From Panaeolus papilionaceus (lineage: Eukaryota; Basidiomycota; Agaricomycetes; Agaricales), in contig JADNRZ010000003.1 of the NCBI GenBank assembly GCA_015501605.1, positions 806,001-870,000 of the forward strand: a stretch of DNA of 64,000 nt, written 5' to 3'. A program made the translations under genes and the position numbers. The notes under the pieces are model-generated. The model saw only the letters and a list, made by a program, of their open reading frames with translations, made no database searches and was not told the origin of the DNA. Below, one piece after another: positions 1-15,915 of the stretch; positions within the stretch are counted from its first letter, which is position 1, and the number at the start of each line of letters is the position of its first letter.

Positions 1-659
1 GTGTGTAAGATCGAAATACAGACGTTTCCGTCGGCATAAACTAGGATGGGTTGAAATACAAGGACATTCTCTCATGACATTGATTCAATGAATGGGAAAT
101 GACAAACTTACTATTTGGGTGGAAAAGAGGGGGGTCGAACTTCATCTTGAACGGCGACAGTGGGTAATCCTGGGGCTATGTAGGCAAATGCTAACGGTTA
201 AGTACACTGAAGTTACTAAAGAAGGATGGGAGATTCCATACGAATGTCAGTTTAGCAGCAAAGACACCACCTTCCTATAGAGAGAATATCATTTAATAGT
301 TATAGATAAGCATACTTTAGACATAGCAACGTACGAAGGGCGTGTCTTTTGGACCACAGATTAAAGCCTCCCATGTAAAGAAATCGGACTCGGATATGGG
401 GCCTGGGTTTGGAGAATGGTAGTTTGATATAGGGTGCAACAAATATTTCGAAGGCGCTCTCACCAGCTGTAAACATGCCATCGGGCGAACCTATACAAAG
501 GGTCAATACCAAGTTACATGACTAGCACCCCCGGCCACGACAGACCAAGTGCCGAGTGCCCTTCCCAAGGAGCTTGTTCTTACCTCCTGCAGTGAGTTGT
601 TTGTACTCCGTCATAAGACGCCTAAGCGCAGTAGCACTTGATGAGCCACGAGAATTCAT
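1..659 (-). CDS. UBC7: Ubiquitin-conjugating enzyme E2, UBC7/UBE2G2 type (3' end off the window)
   Basis: E2 enzyme that carries ubiquitin on a cysteine; family members with this sequence serve ER-associated degradation with membrane E3 ligases. Spliced on the minus strand: ATG at 659, exons 584-659, 464-490, 335-402, 242-274, 112-175 and 1-40 (cut by the window edge). Phases agree at every junction. The N-terminus reads ATALRRLMTEYKQLTAG, then SPDGMFTAGPISESDFFTWE, a typical UBC7 opening. The last visible exon reads YADGNVCISILH, which holds the catalytic Cys. The acidic loop and C-terminus lie outside the window. The exons are only 27-76 nt long. It is a paralogue of the E2 at 6819-7714, and two intron positions are shared (after the TAG/SAG motif and after HPN). 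Family identity is confident; the ERAD role is inferred from the family. Confidence 0.9.
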
Positions 660-1628
660 TCCAAGGTTGTTAAATTGACGACGAAATGGTATGTGCGAAG
701 TTGAAGGAACAAATAGCAGGACAAGAAGCAATAATTCGGGACAGCAGTTTGTTGCCAATCATGACGCTAAATAAGCAGAGCCTTCTAACTCCGCGAACAT
801 CAATGAAGTTATCTAACAGGTTGCCTGCTCACACCTATATCGCACTGAGTTGGACGTTTCGTCAAAAATTTGCTTTCCTGTAGATCAATGTATTTTCGTG
901 AGTGTCTAGACAAGTCTGGACAGAATTACTGGGAAAGTGAGGCGTAGGCAATTAAAATCATTTATCTCACAGCTGCGTAATCTTATCTAACACAGGAAAC
1001 CCCTATTAATGGGGACAATGTGGATAGCAAGTCGCATTGTCGTTCATAACTATGCCGTTGTACATACACTTAAGTATTAAAATCATTGAACTGACTCCAT
1101 GGCATGATAGAAAGAAATATCCCGAGTTCGCCGGTCAGATCATTGCAGTGTGGTTTGACCTCTGGCATCAATGCAACCCTTGAATCGTGCACTGCCTCTC
1201 GGTGCATTCTATAATCCGGACACTGACAGCCTGGGTCTAAGAGGAATTAAGATGTCTACCACTCACGTATTTTCGGCGCTTCCCAGAGCTCTATGGGCAC
1301 CAACCAGAGCTCTCCGGTACAGACGCTCCTGAGCACATCATATTAATAGTTAGAGTGAATCCCAGGATTGGAGAACCTACCTCCTCGTGACCCTAGGACG
1401 TAATGGAACCAACGAGACTCTACATCAATGGGCCGCCGAGCCTCGAAAAGCGGAACCAGCGACGGATTTATCCATTCAATAATACATGTCTCAGTCACGG
1501 GGATGATGATGGATGTCCTAATATTACACTTGAAGTTTAAAAACAAATATTAAAATAAAAACAAACCACAGGAATGCTAATGTGGACATAGATAACCATA
1601 AAGCGTCCCAAAGATATGGTAAAGTCTA
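660..1628. other. Intergenic, UBC7 upstream / RPC2 downstream
   Basis: About 970 bases between the start of UBC7 and the stop of RPC2, both on the minus strand. It should hold the UBC7 promoter and the RPC2 3' UTR. I see no conserved coding segment; the short open frames here have no recognisable motif or splice support. Confidence 0.5.
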
Positions 1629-5947
<4,319 letters not shown>

Positions 5948-6818
5948 TGGAGATATTCAAGCCTATACACGTATTCAATTCGAATGATATCCAAGCCTAT
6001 ATATATTAAAGGCCCTATGAGCAGCAGTTGTATGTCATGAAGAAAGGCGCCTAAGAGATGAAGGAAAGTGGTAAAAGATATGAATTGACATTACAACTTT
6101 ATCGCCAATAAAGGCCAAGTCAGAAATTTGGGTTGACACGTGGCACGTGATGTATCATAGAGCATCACGTGTATTAGACGCGCTAATTAAAGCACCAGAT
6201 TGACGGAGCATCTGCCACTTAGAAGAGAATATGTAGCATAGACCAACCATGGAATGAGATAATTATGAAATGTAAAGATGGATTATGGTATACATACCAA
6301 TCATCCCCTGAATTGCCGAACATAATGACAAATTATAAGGCCTTTCGCTCAAGAATTATTGTGTCAAGATACTGGGTGAGCGGCTAGCCACGAATGAAGG
6401 AACAGCGCAGTGCCACTGGGCGTCTAAGTCTTTGTCTACGCTTCCATCGGCGTTAAGATGCTCTTATCGCTAACGACAAAACTTGTCCCATGATGCTTGA
6501 GAATGACTCGTTTGTTCCGGAGTCCTGGGGACCCATCTAAAGACTTAACTTTCCCATGGAACACATAACTTAGGTTTAATTTTCCTGAAATGTGGATTAA
6601 TATTTCCTCTTATTACTACCAATGACAAGCTGGAAGTCATTTCCCATTCTCTCGCAGAACAACAGGCTGAGGCACCCGATCAGTACCAGTCACGTGGGTA
6701 AAGGAGATACATATAAGGGCTCCGGGGGAGACAGAGTTCAAGTTACAGCCGCTTCACCTTTAACCATCGCCACTAACATCTCCGTTTTATATTCTTCTAC
6801 AAATACTACATCGTCTAC
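5948..6818. promoter_or_regulatory. Shared divergent promoter region, RPC2 / E2
   Basis: An 871-base non-coding interval between two head-to-head start codons (RPC2 minus at 5947, E2 plus at 6819). It must hold both promoters. A pyrimidine-rich stretch precedes the E2 start. No specific factor site can be assigned with confidence. Confidence 0.5.
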
Positions 6819-7714
6819 ATGTCAAAGACTGCCCCGAACGCCTCAAACACCCTGCTTCTCAGAAGGCAGTTGGCAGAACTTACCAAACATCCAGTCGAAG
6901 GTTTCTCTGCGGGTAAGTATCGATCTCGACTTTGATCTGGCTTCTCTGACATGAGATAGGCCTCGTCGATGATGACAACTTTTATGAGTGGGAGATCATG
7001 ATTATCGGGTCAGTTTTCATCTTGTTCGAGCTGACCATAAGACTGAAAACTAGTGACCTTCAGACCACAAGATACCCTATAGTACGTTCTGGTTTTTCAA
7101 TTAGAATTACTCGTTTTAATCCATCAATTGGCTTTAGTGAAGGAGGCTTTTTCAAAGCACGTCTATCGTTCCCTCCCGAGTTCCCCCTGCTACCACCCAA
7201 GATGCGTTTCATCACACCCATGTGGCACCCAAACAGTAAGTCGTCAGCGGCTCCCCATTCCAGTGGTTAACCGAAAACCTACTGCAGTTTATCCTGATGG
7301 TACCGTCTGTGTCTCTATTCTGGTATGTTTTGTTGGTGGCTGTTAGCTGGTTTTATTACTTATCCTTAATCAGCACGCCCCCGGAGACGATCAGTACGGA
7401 TACGAAGATGCTGGGGAGAGGTGGATGCCCGTTCACACTGTCGAATCTATTGTAAGCATTTCCTTCTACAGTCTATATTTCACATATTAAATATCGTTTA
7501 GCTTGTCAGCGTGATATCATTGCTCTCATCCGACACACCCAACCTCGACAGTCCTGCCAATGTCGATGCTGCTAAGGAAGTCAGAACGGACCTAGCAGGT
7601 CAGTTTCATTCGATCGATATATCCATTTAAATCGGGGTTTCTAAATGTGCTATAGGTTACAAGAAGAAGGTTCGACGACTTGTAAGGAGGAGTGCAGAGG
7701 AAGCTTTCGATTAA
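6819..7714 (+). CDS. Ubiquitin-conjugating enzyme E2, UBE2G1 / S. pombe ubc15 type
   Basis: E2 enzyme, 175 aa from eight exons: 6819-6912, 6960-7008, 7064-7081 (18 nt), 7138-7235, 7288-7322, 7374-7451, 7502-7598, 7656-7714. The sequence starts MSKTAPNASNTLLLRRQLAE. The active-site block YPDGTVCVSILHAPGEDQYG contains the catalytic Cys, followed by the acidic insertion and ERWMPVHTVESI. The tail DSPANVDAAKEVRTD...VRRSAEEAFD is closer to UBE2G1 than to UBE2G2, so the two G-class E2s of this window are different orthologues. Role by family: ubiquitin transfer, often Lys48 chains, in quality control; the substrate is unknown. It faces RPC2 across a shared upstream region. Confidence 0.93.
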
Positions 7715-8525
7715 ATCGCCATTTATCTCTTCACCGCACACCTTGCATCATTTCGCTTTCTTTAGGCTTTCAGACTTTTCCCCCTCTCGCTGTTAGGTAT
7801 TCTTTCATGATCCATTTTTTTCATCGATCGTATGACAGTAACTTCCTCGTTAATACACCCATTTTCACCAGTCTTCTCTGGGTTCCATTTCCTGCTATCA
7901 TCATTGATCTATCCAACGTGTAACATTTACTATCTCATGCTGCATATGAGCTTTCCGTATTTCTGAAATACGATTCATTTCATCCCAGCTTGACGTACCT
8001 CCCCTAAACCTCAGAATATCCATTTGGCAGTTCGATTGAAGAGTAGGTACAGGCGAACCCACCTTCCACACCACCTCGATATCCGTTATGGAGATTTTTC
8101 ATTCGGATTCAATCACCGAACACTTATTGTATGAAGATAAGAAAAAGCACGATTGTCCCTTGGCCATGTGATGACCTCTCCGTACAAGCTCAAATGCTAT
8201 TTCCTGGATAGAGTTCAATTGCCAAAGAAACAGGGTAGTTATGCACATCAGCGCAAATGGTTTAATCGACACGTGGCTTTTGTTGAATGACCTTCCTCAA
8301 CGCGCTTCACATTCATATAAATCAGTGCAGAGGTGTATGATGAGTAGAAAGAAAGGTCGTCCAGCATAATTGTCCTTGATGAAGGTGGAAGGGTTGTTTG
8401 TACTTGTTAGCACTCAAGGACGCGTGCGAGAACAAACGCGCCTTGAACATAGCAGCGTCTTGACCACACTCAACGTTGAGGATAGGGTCTACCTAGATCC
8501 TTAATTCACGACCACCATCATAACT
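7715..8525. other. Intergenic, E2 3' end to NUP192 start
   Basis: About 810 bases between two genes on the plus strand; it should hold the E2 3' UTR and the NUP192 promoter. No open frame here shows a family motif or splice support. Confidence 0.5.
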
Positions 8526-11500
8526 ATGGACACGATATCTCGTCTAAGGGAACTTTTATTCCGTGCTCTATCATCACCAGAACCACAGCATGAAGAACAA
8601 GAACTTTTCGATCAGCTCATGCTTCAAAAGCCCCGGTTGCTGCAGTTATTCGACGTAGGACCTCAGAGTCAGCAGGAACAAAAGGAGATTGAATCAGGTA
8701 TACCATCTAAATCTTTTTAGAATTTCTTGGAATTGTTTATGTCTTGAATGTTTGTTTCACCAGGCAAACCAACGATCAATGGCAAGCCAACAGCTGTGAA
8801 CGCAGACTTCGCTCGTCAAGCCGTGTTTCTGGCTCAACAACTAGGTTGTTCTGAAAAATACGTCGCTGGCGTACTACACCATGTGACATCCCAGAATCCA
8901 AACATCGAGGCCATTCCATGTATGGAACTTGCGGTTTCAACCTTCCACCAGCGTCGGCGGCACCTTGTTGAATCTTTGAGGTTCCTCATGGAGGTTACAG
9001 AGGCAGCAGAACTCCCCGACGCGCCGTCAACGTATAAAAGCCTTGCTCGATTTGTTATATCTGAATTGCTTCCTGGAACTAGAACTATGGCGGGACAAAT
9101 GTCACTAGCACACAAAATCTTGAGGGAGATCGAGCAGTTGGATGCTGTCATCGGAAGAGGGGACAACGCAAGGAAGAATGCTGGAAGTAACACTGTTCCA
9201 CCTACGGGGCAAGGTACGCTGTTGTTTGTTTCCGTCCTTATCTTTGTGTGTTGAGCAATGTGCAGGTACACCATCCCTTGGGTTTGATACACTCAATGCT
9301 CGCTATGACTCGCTGAAATATGAGAGGCGATACCTTGCGATTGTCCTCTGTTTTATATCCAGGCTGGGATACTTCTCCGCTGCTGAAGTTAAGCTTGTTA
9401 TGGAATGGCTTTCAACGAACCAGAACAACCCCATCACCTACTACATGTTGACATCTGCCCTTCTTTCTTTCGACCCCATTGATCCCTCAAATCATCTCTC
9501 AACAAGACGTGCATCAATAGCGACTGATCAGTCTCTCATGACATTTATGATCAAGAAGTTTGAGCCGTCTGCACAGTGGAAGGAGCCAGGGTTAAAGGCC
9601 GCAGTGTTGCTGAAGTGGACGATGTTTTTGACGGAGGCACGCCACAACGATTCAACGTTAGAACACCGCGGAGGTTTTAAGAACGAAGAACTGGAGACGC
9701 AAGTGTGGAACGCGGTCCAAGGAGATGCGTTCCTATACCTTGCCCGTGTTGTGTTGCACATCAGAGGCACAGAGAGCGACGGACCTGCCGGTGCCATCTT
9801 GGACGATTCGCCTATCGATCAACTTGACCAACGCGAAGTTCCATCTGCCGACTTCAAACCCATCATTCTCTCTACCTTCGAGACCCTTGTTCGTTCGCTC
9901 ATCACCCATGCTTCCTCGGAACTGCGTAAAATCAAACAAAGACAAGAAGATCTCGTTCTTGCTACTGCCAGGACGGATAGGCGTAATGTGTCTCGCTTCT
10001 CAACAAACATCCCCGTCGAGCCTGAAAAGAAGCCCGGTACCGCGCCAAGGCATGACATTGCAATCCTCTACACGTTCATTGGCATCCTTTTCTCAGCCCT
10101 TCCCGAGGAACGTGCCCTCCAGTTCTGGGGATCTTCACCCGGTCAGTCCTACCGGACCACCTACCAAGAAGCTGTCGAGTCAACTTCGGGGCGGCTGCCT
10201 CTCTTTGTTCAGTGGGCTGTCTGGTCGACCTCAACACAGGACACCACCATGTTATCGTCGCTTTACGATATGCTCTGCGGTCTCGCACATGGCCAGCAGT
10301 GCAGCGAGCTCGCTTACAACTTCCTCGCGAGAGGCGGGGTTGAGATTGTTCCAGGTAGCACCGCTTCTGTTTCGTCGAATAGTCCACCGACACTGTCATG
10401 GACTGTCATCTTCGGGACTTTGGAGTCCTGGGCAACACATGCCGCCAATCCCCGGAGCCAGCCTCAATCTCAGCCTCTCGGGATGAGCACATCGTTCACT
10501 GGTTCTATTCAGAACCTTGCATCACAACAGCTAGCATCGTCTCCATCCCAGCAGCAGTTTATGATTGGGCCAAAAGATGTCATTCTTGCCCGCTCGTTCC
10601 TTCGCATTTTAGCAACTGTCGTCAGCCATTCAGTTGCAGTCAGGACCACCATTGCCGGTCATGGTCAATTCAGGGCGATCCCCGTTCTGCTATCACTCAT
10701 TCCACTAGGAATTCCTCTGGAGCTGAAGGGCGCGCTTTTCGAAACGCTCTCTGCATTCTGCGAACCTGGCGCAGGAGCAGCAGGCATTGAAATATGCAAA
10801 TCAGTATGGACAATGATGGAGCGTTTGGAAGTTATCAATGTTCGTCTAGGGCCCAGCGCCGGGATGAGCGTTTCACTGGCGACTGGAAAAGGTGTGGAAG
10901 TCGAGCTGGAGCAGGTTGAAGCTGCACACCGTGTATATCCGGCCACTATCGCGTTCCTCAAGCTTCTTACAACGCTGATTCACACTCCCAAACAAATCTC
11001 GTTACAAGACAGAGCAACAGGAGCTGAACCTCTCAACACCATTCCTGACAACCTTGGTCAGCCTTACCGTATGGTTGGAATTGCACCCTTCACATCGTTT
11101 GTCATCGACAATGTGTTCAATAACATCCCCAACCGCGAGTACTCGCAACCTTCCGATCGGTGGAAGATCAATGATTTGTGCTTGAACTTCATCGAGCGAA
11201 GTTTGGCGAGCTTTAACCTCGAGTCGCTTGTCGCTGGTCTGGATGATGGCCCACTTAAGATGGAGACCGTGACGCCTCTGCTCATTCACCCCGGGTTTGA
11301 CGTTATGAAGAGGCTCCTGACTACCACAGCGCTCCAGACGACTATTTTGTCGTATATCGTCGAAGGCCTGGCTGGCTTTGAAAAGGGTCTGGCTGATGAA
11401 GACGTCTTCTTCCGCAACACTATTGTTCGTGTCCTGCGAATCGTATATCGAGTGCTGGAGATACAGGATATTTTCCTAGATGTCTTTGTTCCTCTGCTTC

Positions 11501-14500
11501 AGGAACTCAATGGATCGGTGCTGGTGGGACAAGCACCGTCACGCTCATCCTTCACTCGATTCGATCAGGCTTTGACATTTGCTCCTCGATTCATTCCTGC
11601 TATCGCTGCTTACGTGTCATACCCTTCGCACCCAGAGCTTGTGTATCTTTCTGTCCGCATCATGTCCCGACTCTCCACTTCCACTTCACCCGCATCCCTT
11701 GTCCCTCTTATTGAGCGCAGCACCAACTCCGATCGCATTTTGAGCGGTTTCATGCAAATTATGACGTCGGATTCGACAGAGGACGCCGCACAAGCAGAAG
11801 AGTATGCTGAACAGACCACAGGTGCTGGTGCTCCAACAATGGATATCCCCACGGAGTCGTTAGAACAAGCAACACGACTTGCAGCACTGAACCTTATTAT
11901 TCAGGACACCGAATCTAGCCGACCTTACCCCAACCTCGCCCATTTCCTTCTGTTTGGCTCAAGGCAAGGGGAATATACGATTCAGGATCCTCATGCTTTG
12001 GGAGCACAGCAAACCAGCATTCATGTTCTTTTGGAGCTCATCAATGCAGGTGTACCCCGGGTCAAGGGAAAGAGGAAGGAGAAGACACCAACTGATAGTA
12101 CCGAGCCGCTTTTCCTTACCCTTCCTGATATTGCTGAGCGGATGTATCGAGTGGTATACCAGCTCTGCATTCACCCCAGGACCTCTGAATTTACTGCTAG
12201 GTATCTTCGTACTCGCGAGGACTTCTTTGCACGACAGATCGCCCGCATTCCCCTTGCTGCACCAGAATCGATCAGACAACCCCTCATCCAAGTTCTCTAT
12301 GCAGATGGGGCGCGCATAACCACCAACGTTTCTGCGCTTAGCTCCTTCCTAGCCCTCCGCTCCTACATCTTCGACCTCGTTGCTCTCGAGCTACATGTCC
12401 TCACCAACCGAGGACACTTCAAAGGTGTCACTGAGCTTCTAGAAATCCTCTTTGGTGCCGACTTTGATTGTAATGATGAAGATCAAGTATTCCCCACGTT
12501 CCACGAGCTTGGCCAATCTCCCATGCGCATCGTGGACTTTTTACAGTCCCTGATGTTCGACTGGGCGGACAGTCTTTCTGTCGAGCAAGTCGATTTGAAG
12601 TACCTTGGCCAATTCAACCCTCAGCCGTGCATGCGCAAAGACAAATCCGGATGCGAGGTGGTTGATCGAACGGCTGTTCTCTACCTCCTAGCTAGCGCGC
12701 GACGGACATTGCATTCCAACGGCACAATTGCGACGCAATCCCAGAATGAGCAGCTCAACAAGGAGTTTAATTACATTTTGGAGAGTTGCGCTGTCGAGAA
12801 TCATCGCAGAAAAGTTTCCTACGCTCGGGCGTGTGGGTTTGATGCATGGAGGAGACTCCTTGATTTGGCGCTAATGAAGTGCTTCGACCGACTCCCCCAT
12901 AACCGTCGGGAAAACATGCTTTTTGACCTCCTGCACGTTCTCCCTGCCGCAATTCGCTCCCCCAATATCGAAGAGCCAACAGCAATTCTCCTTTCTGAGA
13001 CAGTCCTTTCCTCCGTGACCAAGCTCCGTGAAGATCGCCACCAGCAACTGATCCTCCAATCTGTCGATGAAGAATCAGAGTCAGGGTCTCTTCCCGCCGA
13101 GAGATTATTCAATATCCTTCGGCACATCTTAGAGGGAATTATGGAGAGCAATCATGTCGAGCTCGTTCGTGGAAATCTCTATGCATCGCTAATCAACTTC
13201 TTCCACCTCATCCGTTCATCTTCGCCCAATCAAATCACTTTCGAGTCTGAGTCAAACCCCTTTGCTGCCTCCCTCTCTATGTCCATGATGCGAGATGTTT
13301 TCAGCTCGTCTCGCAGTCGCTCAGTCACGCCATCTCATTCATCGACCGAGAAGAGTTCTGGTACTCCCCTGGAAGTGGGCAGCCTCGGCTTGCTCAAACC
13401 ACACATGGAGAAGCTTGTAAGCGTGATCTCGCGCGATGCTGTCGATGGCACAGAGGTCTGGAAGACGGTCGCGTTTATGCTTCTTGACGCGACTGTGCAA
13501 CTGTCGAGCTTGGAAAAGCCGCATGTTGCGTTGAGTGCCTTGAGCAGGCATGGAATGTTGGCAAACTTTGTAAGGAGCTTGAAGGATTCTGATGGCAGGT
13601 TGCAGGCGGTTCTCAAACCTGATCCTGGTACGCTGATTGCCGTGTCTTGGTTTCTGATCTAGTATTGACGATGCTTTTATAGAGGAGTTGAATGCATTGT
13701 ATGTGTATGAAGCGAAAATGTCGCTTTTCATCCGAATGTCACAAACAAGAATTGGTGCTGAGAGGCTACTCGACGCTCACCTTCTACCTGTTCTTGCCGC
13801 GTGTGATTATCTGGATGCTCGACCAGAAGCCGACCAGGCATTCATTGGTAAGGCCTTTTTAAAATAAAAATAATTGCCGTCAGTAACACCCACCGAACAA
13901 TTCAGACTACGACTCTTTCCTTCCGTCCGCCATTCAGAGGTATCATCAACTCTTCCTACCTGCACTACAAGTCGTAGATGGGGTATTGGCTACTTTAGGA
14001 AGCAGGCATTCGACTGCTACACATCAGGTACATATGTCCCACACTTGGTCATTTACTTTCTAACAATCTGGTCAGGCACTCGACTTCCTCTCCAACCACT
14101 CAGCGACAATTGCTATCTTACTCAAAAACGAATCAGAATACGTCAGCTTGGCAACATTAGAGGAAATCCACCTCATCATTGCACTGTGCACGAGTGTTCT
14201 ACCTTCAGTTCCCAAGGCGGATCTTGTACGTCTCTACCCAATTTAGTCATCATAGCAACAACTAAGTTGCGTCCTTTTAGCTCTCTGCTAACACTGGCTT
14301 TGGAGCTATTCATCTGGCTATTCTCGGACTGTCAACACGGTGCCTCGGTAGGGGTCGACCATTCCCTCATGTTGTCCCACAAAGTGATGAGGACGTGCAG
14401 CTGAGTGGCGCTCATGCATTCGGTACGTGTTTGTTCCGGTTTAAATATCAAATCCTCATTCCGGTGGTAGGTTACGGATCTATGAGTAAATTTGACTTGA

Positions 14501-15458
14501 AGGTGGAGAGGAAGGAAACTGTCCTTCGTAAGACTGTTGTGGCATACATCGGCGCCGCAGCAGAGTTCACTGAGCCAGAGATCACCTTGGTCCTCTCTCC
14601 CGTTACTGTCGCTCCACGAAAGGATGAGCACGCGCATTTCGCTGGTAAGTTGTTTATACCAGAGACAGAATTTAGGATCTGTTGGCTTTAACTCTCAATT
14701 GCCTCATTAAAGCAACGGTTCCAACCGTCGGCGATGCCCTTGTTGCTCTTGACAATATTTGCACAGAGCTAGCGGAAACACTGAAACAAATATCGGATAT
14801 AAGTGCAGAACTTGCAAACAAGGACCAAATTGGACTGGACAACGCCCAAGAGGTGTGTTTTGTTATCTGGATGCATTTCATTCGTTTGTTTTGACCGCTT
14901 ACCTGTCATTCAGGTACTGCGCGATGTTGACACGAGCATTCTGAGAACACTTTCGACCCACCAGAAGCGGGTCTTGATCGCACAAAATCTTCAACGTATC
15001 CTGGTGACATCGCGTTCTGATGCTCAAGTTCAACTCTCAACACTAGAGATGCTTATGTTGCTCATTTGGCGTCATCTTGAGCAATATGCGGAACCCAGCT
15101 CCATGAACGTACCGCCAGCAAAGATGAATGTATCCAATGCAATGAGGTTGCTCGTCAATGTGGGCCGAGGAGGCACAGCCGGAAGCCCAGGAGATAGAGA
15201 CCCAGAGGCGTTCCGGAGAGATGTTAGGACTAAAATTGGCCCAGTTCTAAGTCGAATTGGGGGGTTGGATCTGGTGAGCGCATTTTCCTCCTTTTGCAGC
15301 TGAACTGCGCATCCTCATAATTTACTTTCTCATAGAGTGTCGAAGGATTCGGGAAGGAATGGCAAGATAGTCGAGGCTACATTGAGATCATGTGCCGGCG
15401 GTTGAAGGACAGCGCTGGATTGCATGATGAGTTGGCAATGTTGACGGACAGGGACTGA
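8526..15458 (+). CDS. NUP192: Nucleoporin NUP192/NUP205 (inner-ring scaffold of the nuclear pore)
   Basis: Large alpha-helical solenoid nucleoporin of the inner ring, which binds the NUP93/NIC96 partner. Eleven exons: 8526-8697, 8764-9213, 9266-13627, 13683-13847, 13906-14027, 14076-14225, 14281-14422, 14471-14644, 14713-14852, 14914-15273, 15336-15458. Total 6360 nt, 2119 aa; human NUP205 is about 2010 aa and yeast Nup192 about 1680. Family traits are the N-terminal DTISRLRELLFRAL segment, the GKPTINGKPTAVNADFARQA block (NUP192 proteins have a conserved 'G K ... V N ... F' element here), the segment LGYFSAAEVKLVMEWLSTNQ, and helical repeats with no FG motifs. The main exon is 4362 nt without an intron, while the last 1.8 kb has eight short exons. 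The assignment is confident from overall architecture. Confidence 0.88.
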
Positions 15459-15915
15459 TCCTGTTGTCAAAATGGTCCTATTTCTCCTTTCGATTGTCTT
15501 AAGAGTCGCATGTTATCCCAATCTCTTGTGTTCCATATCCTTTCAAAATTGTTCGAATATTTTACATACTGTATGTACTACCTTCTGTTGATGATGCATA
15601 ATCTTTGTTTCGTAAGGCTTGATTCGCTGGAATTTACTTGCAGCTTAAGGGGCAGGATATAACTTGGCAACGCCATTGTAACACCTGGTGCCTTTGAAAC
15701 GAATTTGAGATATACATCCAATCAATTCGAAGTTAACGTATACAAGACAGTACATGTCGGGGTTGTGCTGAATGCGCACGAGATGGGCCAGGGCCCAGGA
15801 AATCAATGAATATGGTAATAAAAGGTATCGAGCAATGATGATGCATAACAAACCGCAGAATAGGTCAAGAAACAGTGTAGAAAGTGAATGACCCAAAACC
15901 TAAAGTATGATATTA
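15459..15915. other. Convergent 3' regions of NUP192 and the ADP-ribosyltransferase-like gene
   Basis: About 450 bases between two convergent stop codons (15458 plus, 15916 minus). It is AT-rich; polyadenylation signals are expected on both strands. No gene is seen. Confidence 0.5.

Noticed and set aside
300..758. Short minus-strand open frames at the left edge as separate genes
   Set aside because: They are pieces of the spliced UBC7 gene read through its introns.
9725..10486. 253-aa plus-strand open frame within NUP192
   Set aside because: Overlaps the 4.4-kb NUP192 exon in another frame, no motif, Ser/Pro-rich shadow.
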